Assembly (NCBI RefSeq): GCF_020709055.1
Contig: NZ_JAJFCK010000063.1
Span: forward strand, 1-10,105
Length of the DNA: 10,105 nucleotides
Direction of reading: 5' to 3'
From: Ruminococcus callidus
Lineage (GTDB): Bacteria; Bacillota; Clostridia; Oscillospirales; Ruminococcaceae
The position numbers and the translations under genes were made by a program. The notes under the pieces are model-generated. The model had not been told where the DNA came from and did not search any database. It saw only the letters and a list, made by a program, of their open reading frames with translations. Below, piece by piece: positions 1 through 7,953 of this stretch. Numbering within the stretch: position 1 is the stretch's first letter; the number at the start of each line of letters is the position of its first letter.

Positions 1-189
1 AGGGCACGTGCCCTCTAAGTCGCTGTCCGCAGACAGCGAAATTCCCTGCGCCATGCTTTTGGCGCACGGAGAAGGTGGGTGAGAAAAGCGACAGCTTTTC
101 GAGGGCGGAGCGAACAAGACCGCTCCGCCCTGTGTCCCGTCTGCTGTGCTCTGATTTTGGAAACATTCCGGTGGAATGTTTCCAACGGG
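1..189 (+). repeat. Multi-hairpin repeat, family A, copy A1
   Basis: About 190 bp built from six consecutive hairpins and non-coding in appearance. Stems seen: palindrome 1-14; CGCTGTC/GACAGCG at 21-27 and 32-38; a TGCGCC/GGCGCA stem; AAAAGC/GCTTTT; GGGCGGAGCG/CGCTCCGCCC; and a 13-bp stem at 157-169/173-185 ending in a T run. The same series recurs at 3462-3655 (same orientation) and, inverted and cut by the window end, at 10013-10105. Base changes between copies fall in loops or are compensated across stems (T24-A35 here is C-G in A2; A165-T177 here is G-C in A2), which suggests the folded form is maintained. The left end may extend beyond the window. Function unknown. Confidence 0.8.
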
Positions 190-196
190 TTTTTTT
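157..196 (+). terminator. Intrinsic terminator-like hairpin at the end of repeat A1
   Basis: A perfect 13-bp stem (157-169 with 173-185, loop GGT) is followed by CGGG and seven T residues (190-196). It would stop rightward transcription. No rightward gene is visible upstream, and the hairpin is an integral part of the family A repeat; copy A2 lacks the T run. It may therefore be terminator-like by coincidence. Confidence 0.5.
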
Positions 197-218
197 ATAA
201 CAAAAAGATAGAGGAATA

Positions 219-404
219 AGGCTCCCCTGAAAGGGGTGATTCCCCATGGAATGGGGAAATGTCACGAAGTGACAAAAGGGACCGCTCGGTAAGAGTTGGC
301 AGTGCGAAGCACTGACTGAGGGGTCTTTACACATTACGCAAAAGATTTCACTAGAGCACCCCTCCGAGCGGCTTCGCCGCCCACCTCCCCTTTCAGGGGA
401 GGCC
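219..404 (+). mobile_element. MITE-like palindromic repeat, family B, copy B1 (non-coding)
   Basis: A 186-bp element with terminal inverted repeats: TCCCCTGAAAGGGG near its left end and CCCCTTTCAGGGGA at its right end. Inside are hairpins TTCCCCAT/ATGGGGAA (240-247/251-258), TGTCAC-GAA-GTGACA (260-274), CAGTGC-GAA-GCACTG (300-314) and GCGGC-TTC-GCCGC. A shorter copy with the same ends and same orientation lies at 9821-9955. Relative to that copy, B1 carries about 58 extra bases (roughly 237-295) holding two of the hairpins. No ORF or transposase is present, so it would be non-autonomous. No clear target-site duplication was seen. An alternative is a REP/BIME-like element rather than a transposon derivative. 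Confidence 0.65.
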
Positions 405-423
405 GATTTTCTTGTTCTTTCCC

Positions 424-452
424 TTTATATAAAACCTGCGGACACGGCACAA
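424..452 (-). promoter_or_regulatory. Possible leftward sigma-A-type promoter
   Basis: Read on the minus strand, TTGTGC (447-452) and TATAAA (424-429) are separated by exactly 17 bases. The -10 is good (5 of 6) and the -35 is weak (3 of 6). It would transcribe into repeat B1 and any gene left of the window. It overlaps a GGACACGG palindrome, so chance is a real alternative. Confidence 0.22.
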
Positions 453-459
453 CCTGTCC
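440..459 (+). repeat. GGACACGG palindrome, diverged copy
   Basis: GGACACGGCACAACCTGTCC followed by CTACA. It is one of four related 20-bp inverted repeats in the window (others at 3342-3361, 9769-9788 and 9966-9985). The right arm is imperfect here. The reverse complement of the 9966 copy differs by only one base, so these two form a subtype. Confidence 0.6.
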
Positions 460-500
460 CTACAATCAGCACAAGGACACATCACATCCCGCCAACCCAA

Positions 501-516
501 TGTTTCACGTGAAACA
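501..516. promoter_or_regulatory. parS site 1 (ParB/Spo0J binding), downstream of gyrA
   Basis: TGTTTCACGTGAAACA is an exact match to the 16-bp palindromic parS consensus known from Bacillus subtilis Spo0J and conserved across most bacterial phyla. It lies 74 bp beyond the gyrA stop codon in non-coding DNA. ParB nucleates here, spreads as a CTP-dependent clamp and loads SMC, helping to organise and segregate the newly copied origin. Confidence 0.95.
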
Positions 517-535
517 ATTTCGCCCGGATACAGCA

Positions 536-589
536 ACAGCGGCAGTCGCCCGCCGCTGTCCGGAACGGGAGCTTCTCCCCATCGTTCCG
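536..589 (-). terminator. Tandem hairpins after gyrA, possible terminator without a U-tract
   Basis: Two stems follow the gyrA stop on the transcribed strand: CGGAACG/CGTTCCG (561-567/583-589) and ACAGCGGC/GCCGCTGT (536-543/552-559). Neither is followed by a U run, so this is not a canonical intrinsic terminator. The hairpins may stabilise the 3' end or act with Rho. Confidence 0.35.
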
Positions 590-590
590 A

Positions 591-3242
591 TTATTCTGTG
601 CTGTTCTCCGGCTTCGGCGGGATCGCCTCCGGCTGTACGCTCTGTGCTTCTGCCGGTGCTGCGGACTCTACCAGCGCTGCATTTGCGTCTGCTTCCGGTG
701 TTTCGTCCTGCGCAGCCTCGGTGCGGGTGAACGCAACCACCCTTTGTCCCTCATTGACACGCATGACACGCACGCCCTTGGCAACACGTCCCATCAGGCG
801 AATCTGGTCGCAGGGGGTGCGGATGATAACGCCGTCGCTGGAAATGAACATCAGGTCGTCGCTCTCGTCCACCACCTTGATGCCGCAGACGTCGCCGTGC
901 TCTGCGTCCACCTTATAGTTGGTCAGACCCAGACCGCCACGGGACTGCATCCGGTACTCGTCCAGCGCCGTCCGTCTGCCGTAGCCGTTTTCTGTCACGG
1001 TCAGCAGGGAAGCACCCTTCCGCTCTCTCGCCATGGAAACCACGCTGTCGTCCCCACGGAGGGTGATTGCCTTGACACCGTGTGCCGAACGGGACATGGG
1101 ACGCACGTCCGTTTCGTCAATGCGGATCGCCATGCCCTTTCGGGTGGCGGCAAACAGCCGGTTGGAGCCGTTGGTCAGGCGCACCGCTGCGATCTCATCG
1201 CCCTCGTCCAGACCAATGGCAATGAGTCCGTTCTTACGGACATTCTTATAGGCGGAGAGTGCCGTGCGCTTGATCTTGCCGGCACGGGTGATCATCACTA
1301 CATATTTGCCCTCGTCGAAGTCCGGCGTGGTGAGAACGGCAGCGATCTTCTCGCCGGCGCTCAGAGGCAGGAGGTTGATAATATTCGTTCCTCTGGCGTT
1401 CTTGGAGCCCTCCGGCAGCTCATAGCACTTCAGCTTATACATCACGCCCAGATTACTGATAAACAGGATGTTGGCGTGGGAGGAACTAATCATCAGCTCG
1501 CTGACGAAGTCCTCCTCCCGCTGCTTCATGCCGGTGACACCACGTCCGCCACGGCGCTGGCTCTTATAGGCATCCACGGAGATGCGCTTGATATAGCCGC
1601 TGTCGGTGTAGGTGACCACGCAGTCCTCCACGGGGATCAGATCCTCGATGTCCACTTCGCCCTCCACCGTTTCGATCTGTGTCCGGCGGGCATCGCCGAA
1701 CTTCCGGCGAATCTCCTGCAAGTCGTCCTCGATGATCTGGTACACCCGGCTGCGGTCGCCCAGAATGTCGATGAGGTCGGAGATCTTCTGCACCAGTCCG
1801 TACAGCTCGTCGGTGACCTTCTGGCGCTCCATGCCGGTGAGTGCGCCCAGACGCATCTGCACAATGGCATCCGCCTGCTCATCGGTCAGCCCCACCTTGT
1901 GTTCCAGATGGTAGGTGTCCACATCGTACTGGCTGCGATCCAGCACGGCGGACATATCCACATCGGCAAAGCGTGCTTTCAGGCGCTCCTTGCCCTCCGG
2001 AATGGTCTTGCTGCTCCGCAGGATGGCGATGACCTCGTCAATGTGGTCGATGGCGACCACGAAGCCCTGGAGAATGTGGGCACGCTTCTTTGCCTTTTCC
2101 AGATCGAATCTGGTGCGGTTGGTGATGACCTCCACCTGAAATTGCAGGTACTGTTCCAGCATCTGTTTCAGGCTCAGGGTCTTCGGCTCGCCGTTCACCA
2201 GCGCCAGCATATTGACGCTGACGGTGTCCTGAAGCTGGGTGTAGGAGAACAGCTTATTCAGGACGATCTGCTCGTTGGCATCCTTTTTCAGTTCCACCAC
2301 GATGCGCATCCCCTCACGGCTGGACTCATCCTGAATGTGATAGATGCCCTCGATGCGCTTGTCCTTGGAAAGGCTGGCGATATTTTCAATCAGGCGTGCC
2401 TTGTTCACCATATAGGGGATCTCGGTGATGATGATCGACTGGCGGCCCCGCACCTTTTCGAAGTGAGTCTGTCCCCGCAGGGTGATCTTGCCTCGTCCGG
2501 TGGCGTATGCCGCACGGATGCCGCTTCTGCCCATGATGATACCGCCGGTGGGGAAGTCCGGCCCCTGAATGCACGCCATCAGTTCGTCCATGGTGCAGTC
2601 CGGATTCTGGATCAGCACGTGAATGCCGTCGATGACCTCGCCCAGATTGTGGGGCGGAATGTTGGTCGCCATGCCGACAGCAATACCGATGGAGCCGTTG
2701 ACCAGAATGTTGGGGAAACGGGAGGGGAGCACCTCCGGTTCTTTCAGACGGTCGTCATAGTTGGGGATGAACGGCACGGTTTCCTTGTGAATGTCCGTCA
2801 GCATCTCCAGCGCAATCTTGGACATTCTCGCCTCAGTGTATCGGTAAGCAGCAGGCGGGTCGCCGTCCACCGAACCGAAGTTACCCTGACCGTCCACCAG
2901 CATATACCGCATGGAGAAGTTCTGTGCCAGACGCACCAGCGCATCGTAAACAGAAGCATCGCCGTGGGGGTGATAGCTACCCAGCACCGCACCGACGGTG
3001 TCGGCGCACTTGTGGTATGCCTTATCGGGGGTCAGTCCCTTTTCGAACATGGTGTAGAGAATGCGGCGGTGCACCGGCTTCAGACCGTCCCGCACATCCG
3101 GCAGGGCACGGGCGACGATGACCGACATCGCATATTGCAGGAACGAATCCTGCATCTCTCTGCCAATTTCGATGGGGGTAATTTTTTGTTTTCCGTTGGT
3201 AAAGAAATTTTCTTTTTCCATTGAAGTATTATTATCCATCAT
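591..3242 (-). CDS. gyrA: DNA gyrase subunit A
   Basis: 883 residues. This is the DNA-breaking and rejoining subunit of the A2B2 type II topoisomerase that introduces negative supercoils. The winged-helix/tower region carries the catalytic tyrosine Y135 with R134 beside it (AAYRYTE, 131-137). The quinolone-determining segment is [10 protein letters not shown] (91-100). A C-terminal six-bladed pinwheel begins near 535 and carries a perfect GyrA box QRRGGRG (562-568), which separates GyrA from ParC. The tail from about 841 is acidic and Ala/Pro-rich. I chose ATG 3242: AGGA at 3251-3254 sits 8 bases upstream. ATG 3239 is a close alternative, and the open frame extending to 3581 only crosses repeats and parS. 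Residue A96 replaces the Ser common at the E. coli S83 position. It is separated from gyrB by an extra gene and a 459-bp gap, so it probably has its own promoter, though I could not identify one. Confidence 0.98.
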   Translation of the reverse strand: MMDNNTSMEKENFFTNGKQKITPIEIGREMQDSFLQYAMSVIVARALPDVRDGLKPVHRRILYTMFEKGLTPDKAYHKCADTVGAVLGSYHPHGDASVYDALVRLAQNFSMRYMLVDGQGNFGSVDGDPPAAYRYTEARMSKIALEMLTDIHKETVPFIPNYDDRLKEPEVLPSRFPNILVNGSIGIAVGMATNIPPHNLGEVIDGIHVLIQNPDCTMDELMACIQGPDFPTGGIIMGRSGIRAAYATGRGKITLRGQTHFEKVRGRQSIIITEIPYMVNKARLIENIASLSKDKRIEGIYHIQDESSREGMRIVVELKKDANEQIVLNKLFSYTQLQDTVSVNMLALVNGEPKTLSLKQMLEQYLQFQVEVITNRTRFDLEKAKKRAHILQGFVVAIDHIDEVIAILRSSKTIPEGKERLKARFADVDMSAVLDRSQYDVDTYHLEHKVGLTDEQADAIVQMRLGALTGMERQKVTDELYGLVQKISDLIDILGDRSRVYQIIEDDLQEIRRKFGDARRTQIETVEGEVDIEDLIPVEDCVVTYTDSGYIKRISVDAYKSQRRGGRGVTGMKQREEDFVSELMISSSHANILFISNLGVMYKLKCYELPEGSKNARGTNIINLLPLSAGEKIAAVLTTPDFDEGKYVVMITRAGKIKRTALSAYKNVRKNGLIAIGLDEGDEIAAVRLTNGSNRLFAATRKGMAIRIDETDVRPMSRSAHGVKAITLRGDDSVVSMARERKGASLLTVTENGYGRRTALDEYRMQSRGGLGLTNYKVDAEHGDVCGIKVVDESDDLMFISSDGVIIRTPCDQIRLMGRVAKGVRVMRVNEGQRVVAFTRTEAAQDETPEADANAALVESAAPAEAQSVQPEAIPPKPENSTE

Positions 3243-3250
3243 TCTATATT

Positions 3251-3254
3251 TCCT
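3251..3254 (-). promoter_or_regulatory. gyrA ribosome binding site
   Basis: AGGA on the minus strand, 8 bases before ATG 3242 and 11 before ATG 3239. It decides the gyrA start within a frame that stays open for another 113 codons upstream. Confidence 0.6.
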
Positions 3255-3259
3255 ATCAC

Positions 3260-3274
3260 GGCGGAGCTTCCGCC
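3260..3274 (-). promoter_or_regulatory. Hairpin just upstream of the gyrA Shine-Dalgarno
   Basis: A perfect 6-bp stem with a 3-base loop (GGCGGA/TCCGCC), five bases upstream of the AGGA motif in the gyrA leader. gyrB also has a hairpin directly before its ribosome binding site (6211-6235). It could influence translation initiation or mRNA stability. There is no T run, so it is not a terminator. Confidence 0.4.
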
Positions 3275-3311
3275 TGTTTCCCTTTTGGGGGTGTTGTGTC
3301 GTATGGTTCAG

Positions 3312-3327
3312 TGTTTCACGTGAAACA
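3312..3327. promoter_or_regulatory. parS site 2 (ParB/Spo0J binding), gyrA leader
   Basis: A second exact TGTTTCACGTGAAACA, 69 bp upstream of the gyrA start codon. Bound ParB here could also affect gyrA transcription, since the site lies where the leader or promoter should be; that is inference. Confidence 0.95.
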
Positions 3328-3341
3328 TGAGGGGTAACAGC

Positions 3342-3361
3342 GGACACGGCACGCCGTGTCC
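3342..3361 (+). repeat. GGACACGG palindrome, near-perfect copy
   Basis: GGACACGGC and GCCGTGTCC are separated by AC, giving a 9-bp stem, followed by CTACA. It has the same orientation as the 440 copy and the opposite orientation to the copies right of oriC. It lies 14 bp from parS site 2. Confidence 0.65.
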
Positions 3362-3421
3362 CTACAGCAGGCACAAAAGCCATCGTGCAGAAACAAAACG
3401 AACCGCATTCGTGTGATCCGG

Positions 3422-3449
3422 TCAGGCTGCTCCAGCTGAGCACAGCTGG
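3422..3449. repeat. Hairpin sharing 20 bp with the terminator beside oriC
   Basis: TCAGGCTGCTCCAGCTGAGC (3422-3441) is repeated exactly at 9669-9688. Here it folds as CCAGCTG/CAGCTGG (3432-3438/3443-3449), but lacks the complete second arm and the T run present in the oriC copy. It appears to be a degraded copy of that terminator module. Confidence 0.5.
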
Positions 3450-3461
3450 CGAGGTGTTCTC

Positions 3462-3655
3462 AGAGGGCGAGAAGCCCTCTGAGTCGCCGTCCGCAGACGG
3501 CGAAACTCCCTGCGCCGTGCTTCTGGCGCACGGGGAAGGTGGGTGAGAAAAGCGGCAGCTTTTCGAGGGCGGAGCGAACAAGACCGCTCCGCCCTGTGTC
3601 CCGCTTGCAGCACTGCGGTCTTGGAAACGTTCCGGCGGAACGTTTCCAGCGGGAT
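3462..3655 (+). repeat. Multi-hairpin repeat, family A, copy A2
   Basis: A full copy of the six-hairpin element in the same orientation as A1. Stems: AGAGGGC/GCCCTCT (3462-3468/3474-3480), CGCCGTC/GACGGCG (3485-3491/3496-3502), TGCGCC/GGCGCA, AAAAGC/GCTTTT, GGGCGGAGCG/CGCTCCGCCC, and TTGGAAACGTTCC with GGAACGTTTCCA (3621-3633/3637-3648). The C3488-G3499 and G3629-C3641 pairs replace T-A and A-T in A1. It lies between parS sites 2 and 3, antisense to the direction of the gyr genes. Leftward frames crossing it are not considered genes. Confidence 0.8.
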
Positions 3656-3661
3656 TTCACT

Positions 3662-3677
3662 TTGCCGAACTCGGCAA
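3662..3677 (-). promoter_or_regulatory. Hairpin downstream of the gyrB operon
   Basis: TTGCCGA/TCGGCAA, a 7-bp stem with a 2-base loop, 24 bp after the stop of the YcxB-like gene and beyond parS site 3. It is the only candidate 3'-end structure for the gyrB operon and has no U-tract, so termination here is uncertain. Confidence 0.3.
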
Positions 3678-3684
3678 GCGCCAC

Positions 3685-3700
3685 TGTTTCACGTGAAACA
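3685..3700. promoter_or_regulatory. parS site 3 (ParB/Spo0J binding), abutting a stop codon
   Basis: A third exact TGTTTCACGTGAAACA. Only one base separates it from the TGA stop of the YcxB-like gene (3702-3704). It is 373 bp from site 2 and 3184 bp from site 1 (start to start). Confidence 0.95.
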
Positions 3701-3701
3701 A

Positions 3702-4235
3702 TCATGCTTCCGGTTCCGGTTCCTCCGGCAGCTGGGGCGCAGGGGTTTCCGGCGCCGTTTTCGGCAGGATGTAGAACATCTTCCTGCCATCGCACACCAG
3801 ATAGAACCGGTCGAACGCCTGCACATAGGCGCTTGCCAGCATGATGCGGGATTCGGGGATGCGCTCGCTCTCCTCCTCACTCTGCCGGATGCGGATGCGC
3901 AGCACATTTCCGTCGCAGCAGGCGGTGTATTCCGTGCCCTCCAGTTCCCGCACTGCCTCCAGCACCATCCGGCGCTGCTTTCTGGGGTTGTACCACAGCA
4001 TAAAAATGGCTGCCAGACACAGCACCAGCAGGAAGTAGGCGAGGCGGTTGGAGGGGTCATTGACGGCGGAAATGACAAAGCTCACAAAGAGCACGGCAAA
4101 GAGCGCCATCATCACATAGCTGCGCCGGAGGACGTACTTTTTCTGAAAGGCGGTGAACCCGTCCCGATAAAATTCCCGTGGAATGGTGTAGGGCGCAGAC
4201 CACGGAAAGGCGGGGAGCGTCTGAGTATCTGCCAT
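3702..4235 (-). CDS. Small membrane protein, YcxB-like
   Basis: 177 residues. Hydrophobic stretches at about 41-58 and 66-82 make two likely transmembrane helices joined by a short polar turn. A soluble beta-rich part (about 100-159) follows, ending in FYILPK, and then a Pro/Glu tail (160-177). A two-helix hairpin followed by a domain ending in a 'LPK' motif resembles the YcxB-like family, whose function is unknown; this is recognition from shape, not a search. The start at 4235 has AGGAGG at 4243-4248, overlapping the gyrB stop region, with 12 bases between the gyrB stop and this ATG, so translation is probably coupled to gyrB. Why a membrane protein sits in the gyrase operon is not evident. 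Its stop lies one base from parS site 3. Confidence 0.85.
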   Translation of the reverse strand: MADTQTLPAFPWSAPYTIPREFYRDGFTAFQKKYVLRRSYVMMALFAVLFVSFVISAVNDPSNRLAYFLLVLCLAAIFMLWYNPRKQRRMVLEAVRELEGTEYTACCDGNVLRIRIRQSEEESERIPESRIMLASAYVQAFDRFYLVCDGRKMFYILPKTAPETPAPQLPEEPEPEA

Positions 4236-4247
4236 TGTCCGCCCTCC

Positions 4248-6235
<1,988 letters not shown>

Positions 6236-6264
6236 GCTTCCCGAAACGGGTGTATGCGTATTTC

Positions 6265-6426
6265 AGAGCTCGTGTTCATAGGCGTCTATTTCCGTCTTTT
6301 CGGCAAATTTTGTTGCATACTGCGTGAAAAATTCTTGCCATACGAAAGTATGCCTGCAAATTTTTGCCTTGTCTGCAAAAAAATTTGCTCGAAAATCCGC
6401 ATATATTTCCTATGAACACAAGCTCT
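6265..6426. repeat. 162-bp imperfect palindrome between recF and gyrB
   Basis: Both halves pair about one centre (6345.5). The outer arms 6265-6282 and 6409-6426 match at 17 of 18 positions. After an internal loop, pairing resumes with CAAATTTT against an A-rich strand (6304-6311/6380-6387) and GAAAAATT against AATTTTT (near 6326-6333). It closes at a C(GAAA)G apex (6343-6348). As RNA this would be a long, mostly paired hairpin with a GNRA tetraloop. It carries no ORF. It could be a MITE-like insertion, a processing signal in the gyrB leader, or a structured RNA. In B. subtilis the small gene remB occupies this gap between recF and gyrB; here no such gene is seen. Confidence 0.75.
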
Positions 6427-6430
6427 CAAA

Positions 6431-6460
6431 CGGCTCAATGATTGCGAGAGCCGCTTTTTT
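6431..6460 (+). terminator. Weak plus-strand terminator after the long palindrome
   Basis: CGGCTC/GAGCCG (6431-6436/6448-6453) with an 11-base loop, followed by C and six T residues (6455-6460). It would terminate rightward RNA coming out of the palindrome. On the minus strand, where recF ends upstream, the tail has only TTT, so it is a poor recF terminator. Confidence 0.4.
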
Positions 6461-6515
6461 GAAAATCGAGTTCTGTTTTTCGGCACCCTCCGACTTTTTC
6501 ACACCTCTGCACAGA

Positions 6516-6548
6516 CTTTCCACAGAGTTTTCAACAGTCTGTGGAAAA
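6516..6548. promoter_or_regulatory. Second DnaA-box cluster, recF-gyrB gap
   Basis: Three DnaA-box-like 9-mers within 33 bp just past the recF stop: CTTTCCACA (6516-6524), TTTTCAACA (6528-6536, one core mismatch) and the inverted TGTGGAAAA (6540-6548, reading TTTTCCACA on the minus strand). The same box types fill the main cluster at 9105-9607, about 2.6 kb away. This could be a DnaA-titrating or gyrB-regulating site, or a secondary origin element. Confidence 0.6.
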
Positions 6549-6571
6549 CTAAAATTCACGCAGATGCGCAG

Positions 6572-7714
6572 TTATTTTTCCGCCATGTCCGCCAGCCTGC
6601 CGTCTTTCAACAAAAACCGCCTTCCGCCCTCCGGGGAAAGTACGGATTCCGGATGGCAGGTGGTGACGAAAACCTGCATCTCCTGCACGATGGTGGACAC
6701 GACCGCCTGCCGTCTGGCATCCAGTTCGCCCATGACATCGTCCAGCAGCACAATGGGGGATTCCCGCCGCCGCTGGCTGTAGATCTGCGCCTGCGCCAGC
6801 TTCAGGGCGAGGGCAAGACTCTTTTTCTGTCCCTGCGACCCGAATTCCCTTGCCGGTCTGCCGTCAATGCACAGCAGCAGGTCATCCCGGTGCACGCCGG
6901 CACCGGTGTGCCCCAGAAACAGATCAGACTGCCGGCACTGCCGCATCTTCTCCAGATACTGCGCCGCCAGCTCCGGCGAGGACTTTTCCGGCAGGTGTTC
7001 CTGGGCATCCCGTCCGTAAATGCTGGAGGCATAGTGGAGGGAAATGCGCTCTCTGCCGCCGGCGATCTCCCCGTACAGGGGAACGCAGACCTCCGACAGC
7101 CGGCGCACATAGGCGGCACGGCGGACGGCAATTTCCGCCCCCAGCCGGCACAGCTGGCTGTCCCAGACATCCAGCATGGCGTACGCCTGCTCCGGCGGAA
7201 GCTTCTGCTTCAGAACGGCGTTGCGCTGCTGCAAAACCAGCTGATACCGGCGCACCAGCGCCAGCACCGGTGCGGAGAGCTGGGCGCTGCACAGATCCAG
7301 AAACGACCGCCGCCGTTCCGGCCCGCCGCCCACCAGCGACAGGTCCTCCGGCGTAAACACCACGCAGTGGAACACGGAGAACAGACTGCCGCTGCCCCGC
7401 TGGGGCACATCGTTGCACCAGAATTTTTTCTCCGGCGCACCGCTGCCCTTTGCCATGGCAAGGCGGACAGACTGCTGCCGTCTAGCATCCTGAAACTTTG
7501 CCTCCACCCGCAGCGTATCGCCGGAAAAGGGGAGATAATCCCGCTCGTGAGTGCCGCGGAAGCTGCGGCAGCCGGTGAGCGCCCAGATGGCTTCCAGCAG
7601 GTTGGTCTTGCCCTGTGCGTTCTCGCCCAGGATCAGATTATAAGAGGCATCCGGCTCCAGTGCGATCTCACAGAGATTTTTGAAGCCGTCCGCCTCCAGA
7701 CGGGTGATCCTCAT
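6572..7714 (-). CDS. recF: DNA replication and repair protein RecF
   Basis: 380 residues, a typical length. This SMC-like ATPase binds DNA at gaps and, with RecO and RecR, helps RecA load during recombinational repair and replication restart. Visible: Walker A GENAQGKT (30-37), an ABC signature-like stretch [16 protein letters not shown] (292-307) and Walker [11 protein letters not shown] (323-332). The start ATG overlaps the stop of the S4-domain gene in an ATGA (7711-7714), so translation is coupled to it. The internal segment [15 protein letters not shown] (118-132) is also a RecF hallmark. Neighbours dnaN and the S4 gene form the conserved origin operon. The ending MAEK is followed by TAA at 6572-6574. 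Confidence 0.97.
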   Translation of the reverse strand: MRITRLEADGFKNLCEIALEPDASYNLILGENAQGKTNLLEAIWALTGCRSFRGTHERDYLPFSGDTLRVEAKFQDARRQQSVRLAMAKGSGAPEKKFWCNDVPQRGSGSLFSVFHCVVFTPEDLSLVGGGPERRRSFLDLCSAQLSAPVLALVRRYQLVLQQRNAVLKQKLPPEQAYAMLDVWDSQLCRLGAEIAVRRAAYVRRLSEVCVPLYGEIAGGRERISLHYASSIYGRDAQEHLPEKSSPELAAQYLEKMRQCRQSDLFLGHTGAGVHRDDLLLCIDGRPAREFGSQGQKKSLALALKLAQAQIYSQRRRESPIVLLDDVMGELDARRQAVVSTIVQEMQVFVTTCHPESVLSPEGGRRFLLKDGRLADMAEK

Positions 7715-7938
7715 GCCTGACCCGTCACGTGTACCAGAAAGCGATCCACTTCCACGGTATCGCCGGGGCGGATCTTCTTGCCACGCATGGTGCAGACCTC
7801 GCCGTTTACCCGGACAGCGCCCTGCTGCACCAGTTCCTTGGCGAATCCGCCGGTATCACAGAGGCCGGCGAACTTCAGCAGAGAGTCCAGTTTGATATAC
7901 TCGGTCTGAATGGTGACTTCCATTGTCTCTTGTTTCAT
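7711..7938 (-). CDS. yaaA: Small S4-domain RNA-binding protein (YaaA/RlbA type)
   Basis: 75 residues made almost wholly of an S4 fold: [17 protein letters not shown] (15-31), then [11 protein letters not shown] (38-48) and the RPGDTVEV strand (57-64). In B. subtilis the gene at this position (yaaA, also named rlbA) is linked to ribosome assembly; this assignment is by position and fold. The symbol should not be confused with the unrelated E. coli YaaA. The start at 7938 is preceded by AGGAGGG (7946-7952) at 7-base spacing; the ribosome binding site begins right after the dnaN stop (7954-7956). The Met at residue 6 is an unlikely alternative. Its end overlaps recF by four bases. Confidence 0.92.
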   Translation of the reverse strand: MKQETMEVTIQTEYIKLDSLLKFAGLCDTGGFAKELVQQGAVRVNGEVCTMRGKKIRPGDTVEVDRFLVHVTGQA

Positions 7939-7953
7939 GGGATATCCCTCCTA

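Noticed and set aside
500..730. 76-codon plus-strand frame beginning in parS
   Set aside because: It starts inside the parS palindrome and runs antisense into the gyrA end, with no ribosome binding site.
744..3224. 826-codon open frame on the plus strand opposite gyrA
   Set aside because: It is a shadow of the GC-biased gyrA codons; composition is His/Leu/Val-rich without any recognisable domain, and no ribosome binding site is evident.
3243..3581. N-terminal extension of gyrA to an ATG at 3581
   Set aside because: The added peptide crosses parS and repeat DNA, has no GyrA similarity, and a good ribosome binding site lies at 3251-3254.
6330..6365. gyrB promoter TTGCAG-17-AAGAAT inside the palindrome
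   Set aside because: The -35 matches only three of six positions and lies within an A/T-rich inverted repeat, where such matches are expected by chance.
7724..7734. CACGTG-containing sites in coding DNA (near 7726 and 9007) as extra parS
   Set aside because: Only the six central bases match; the TGTTT/AAACA flanks are absent.
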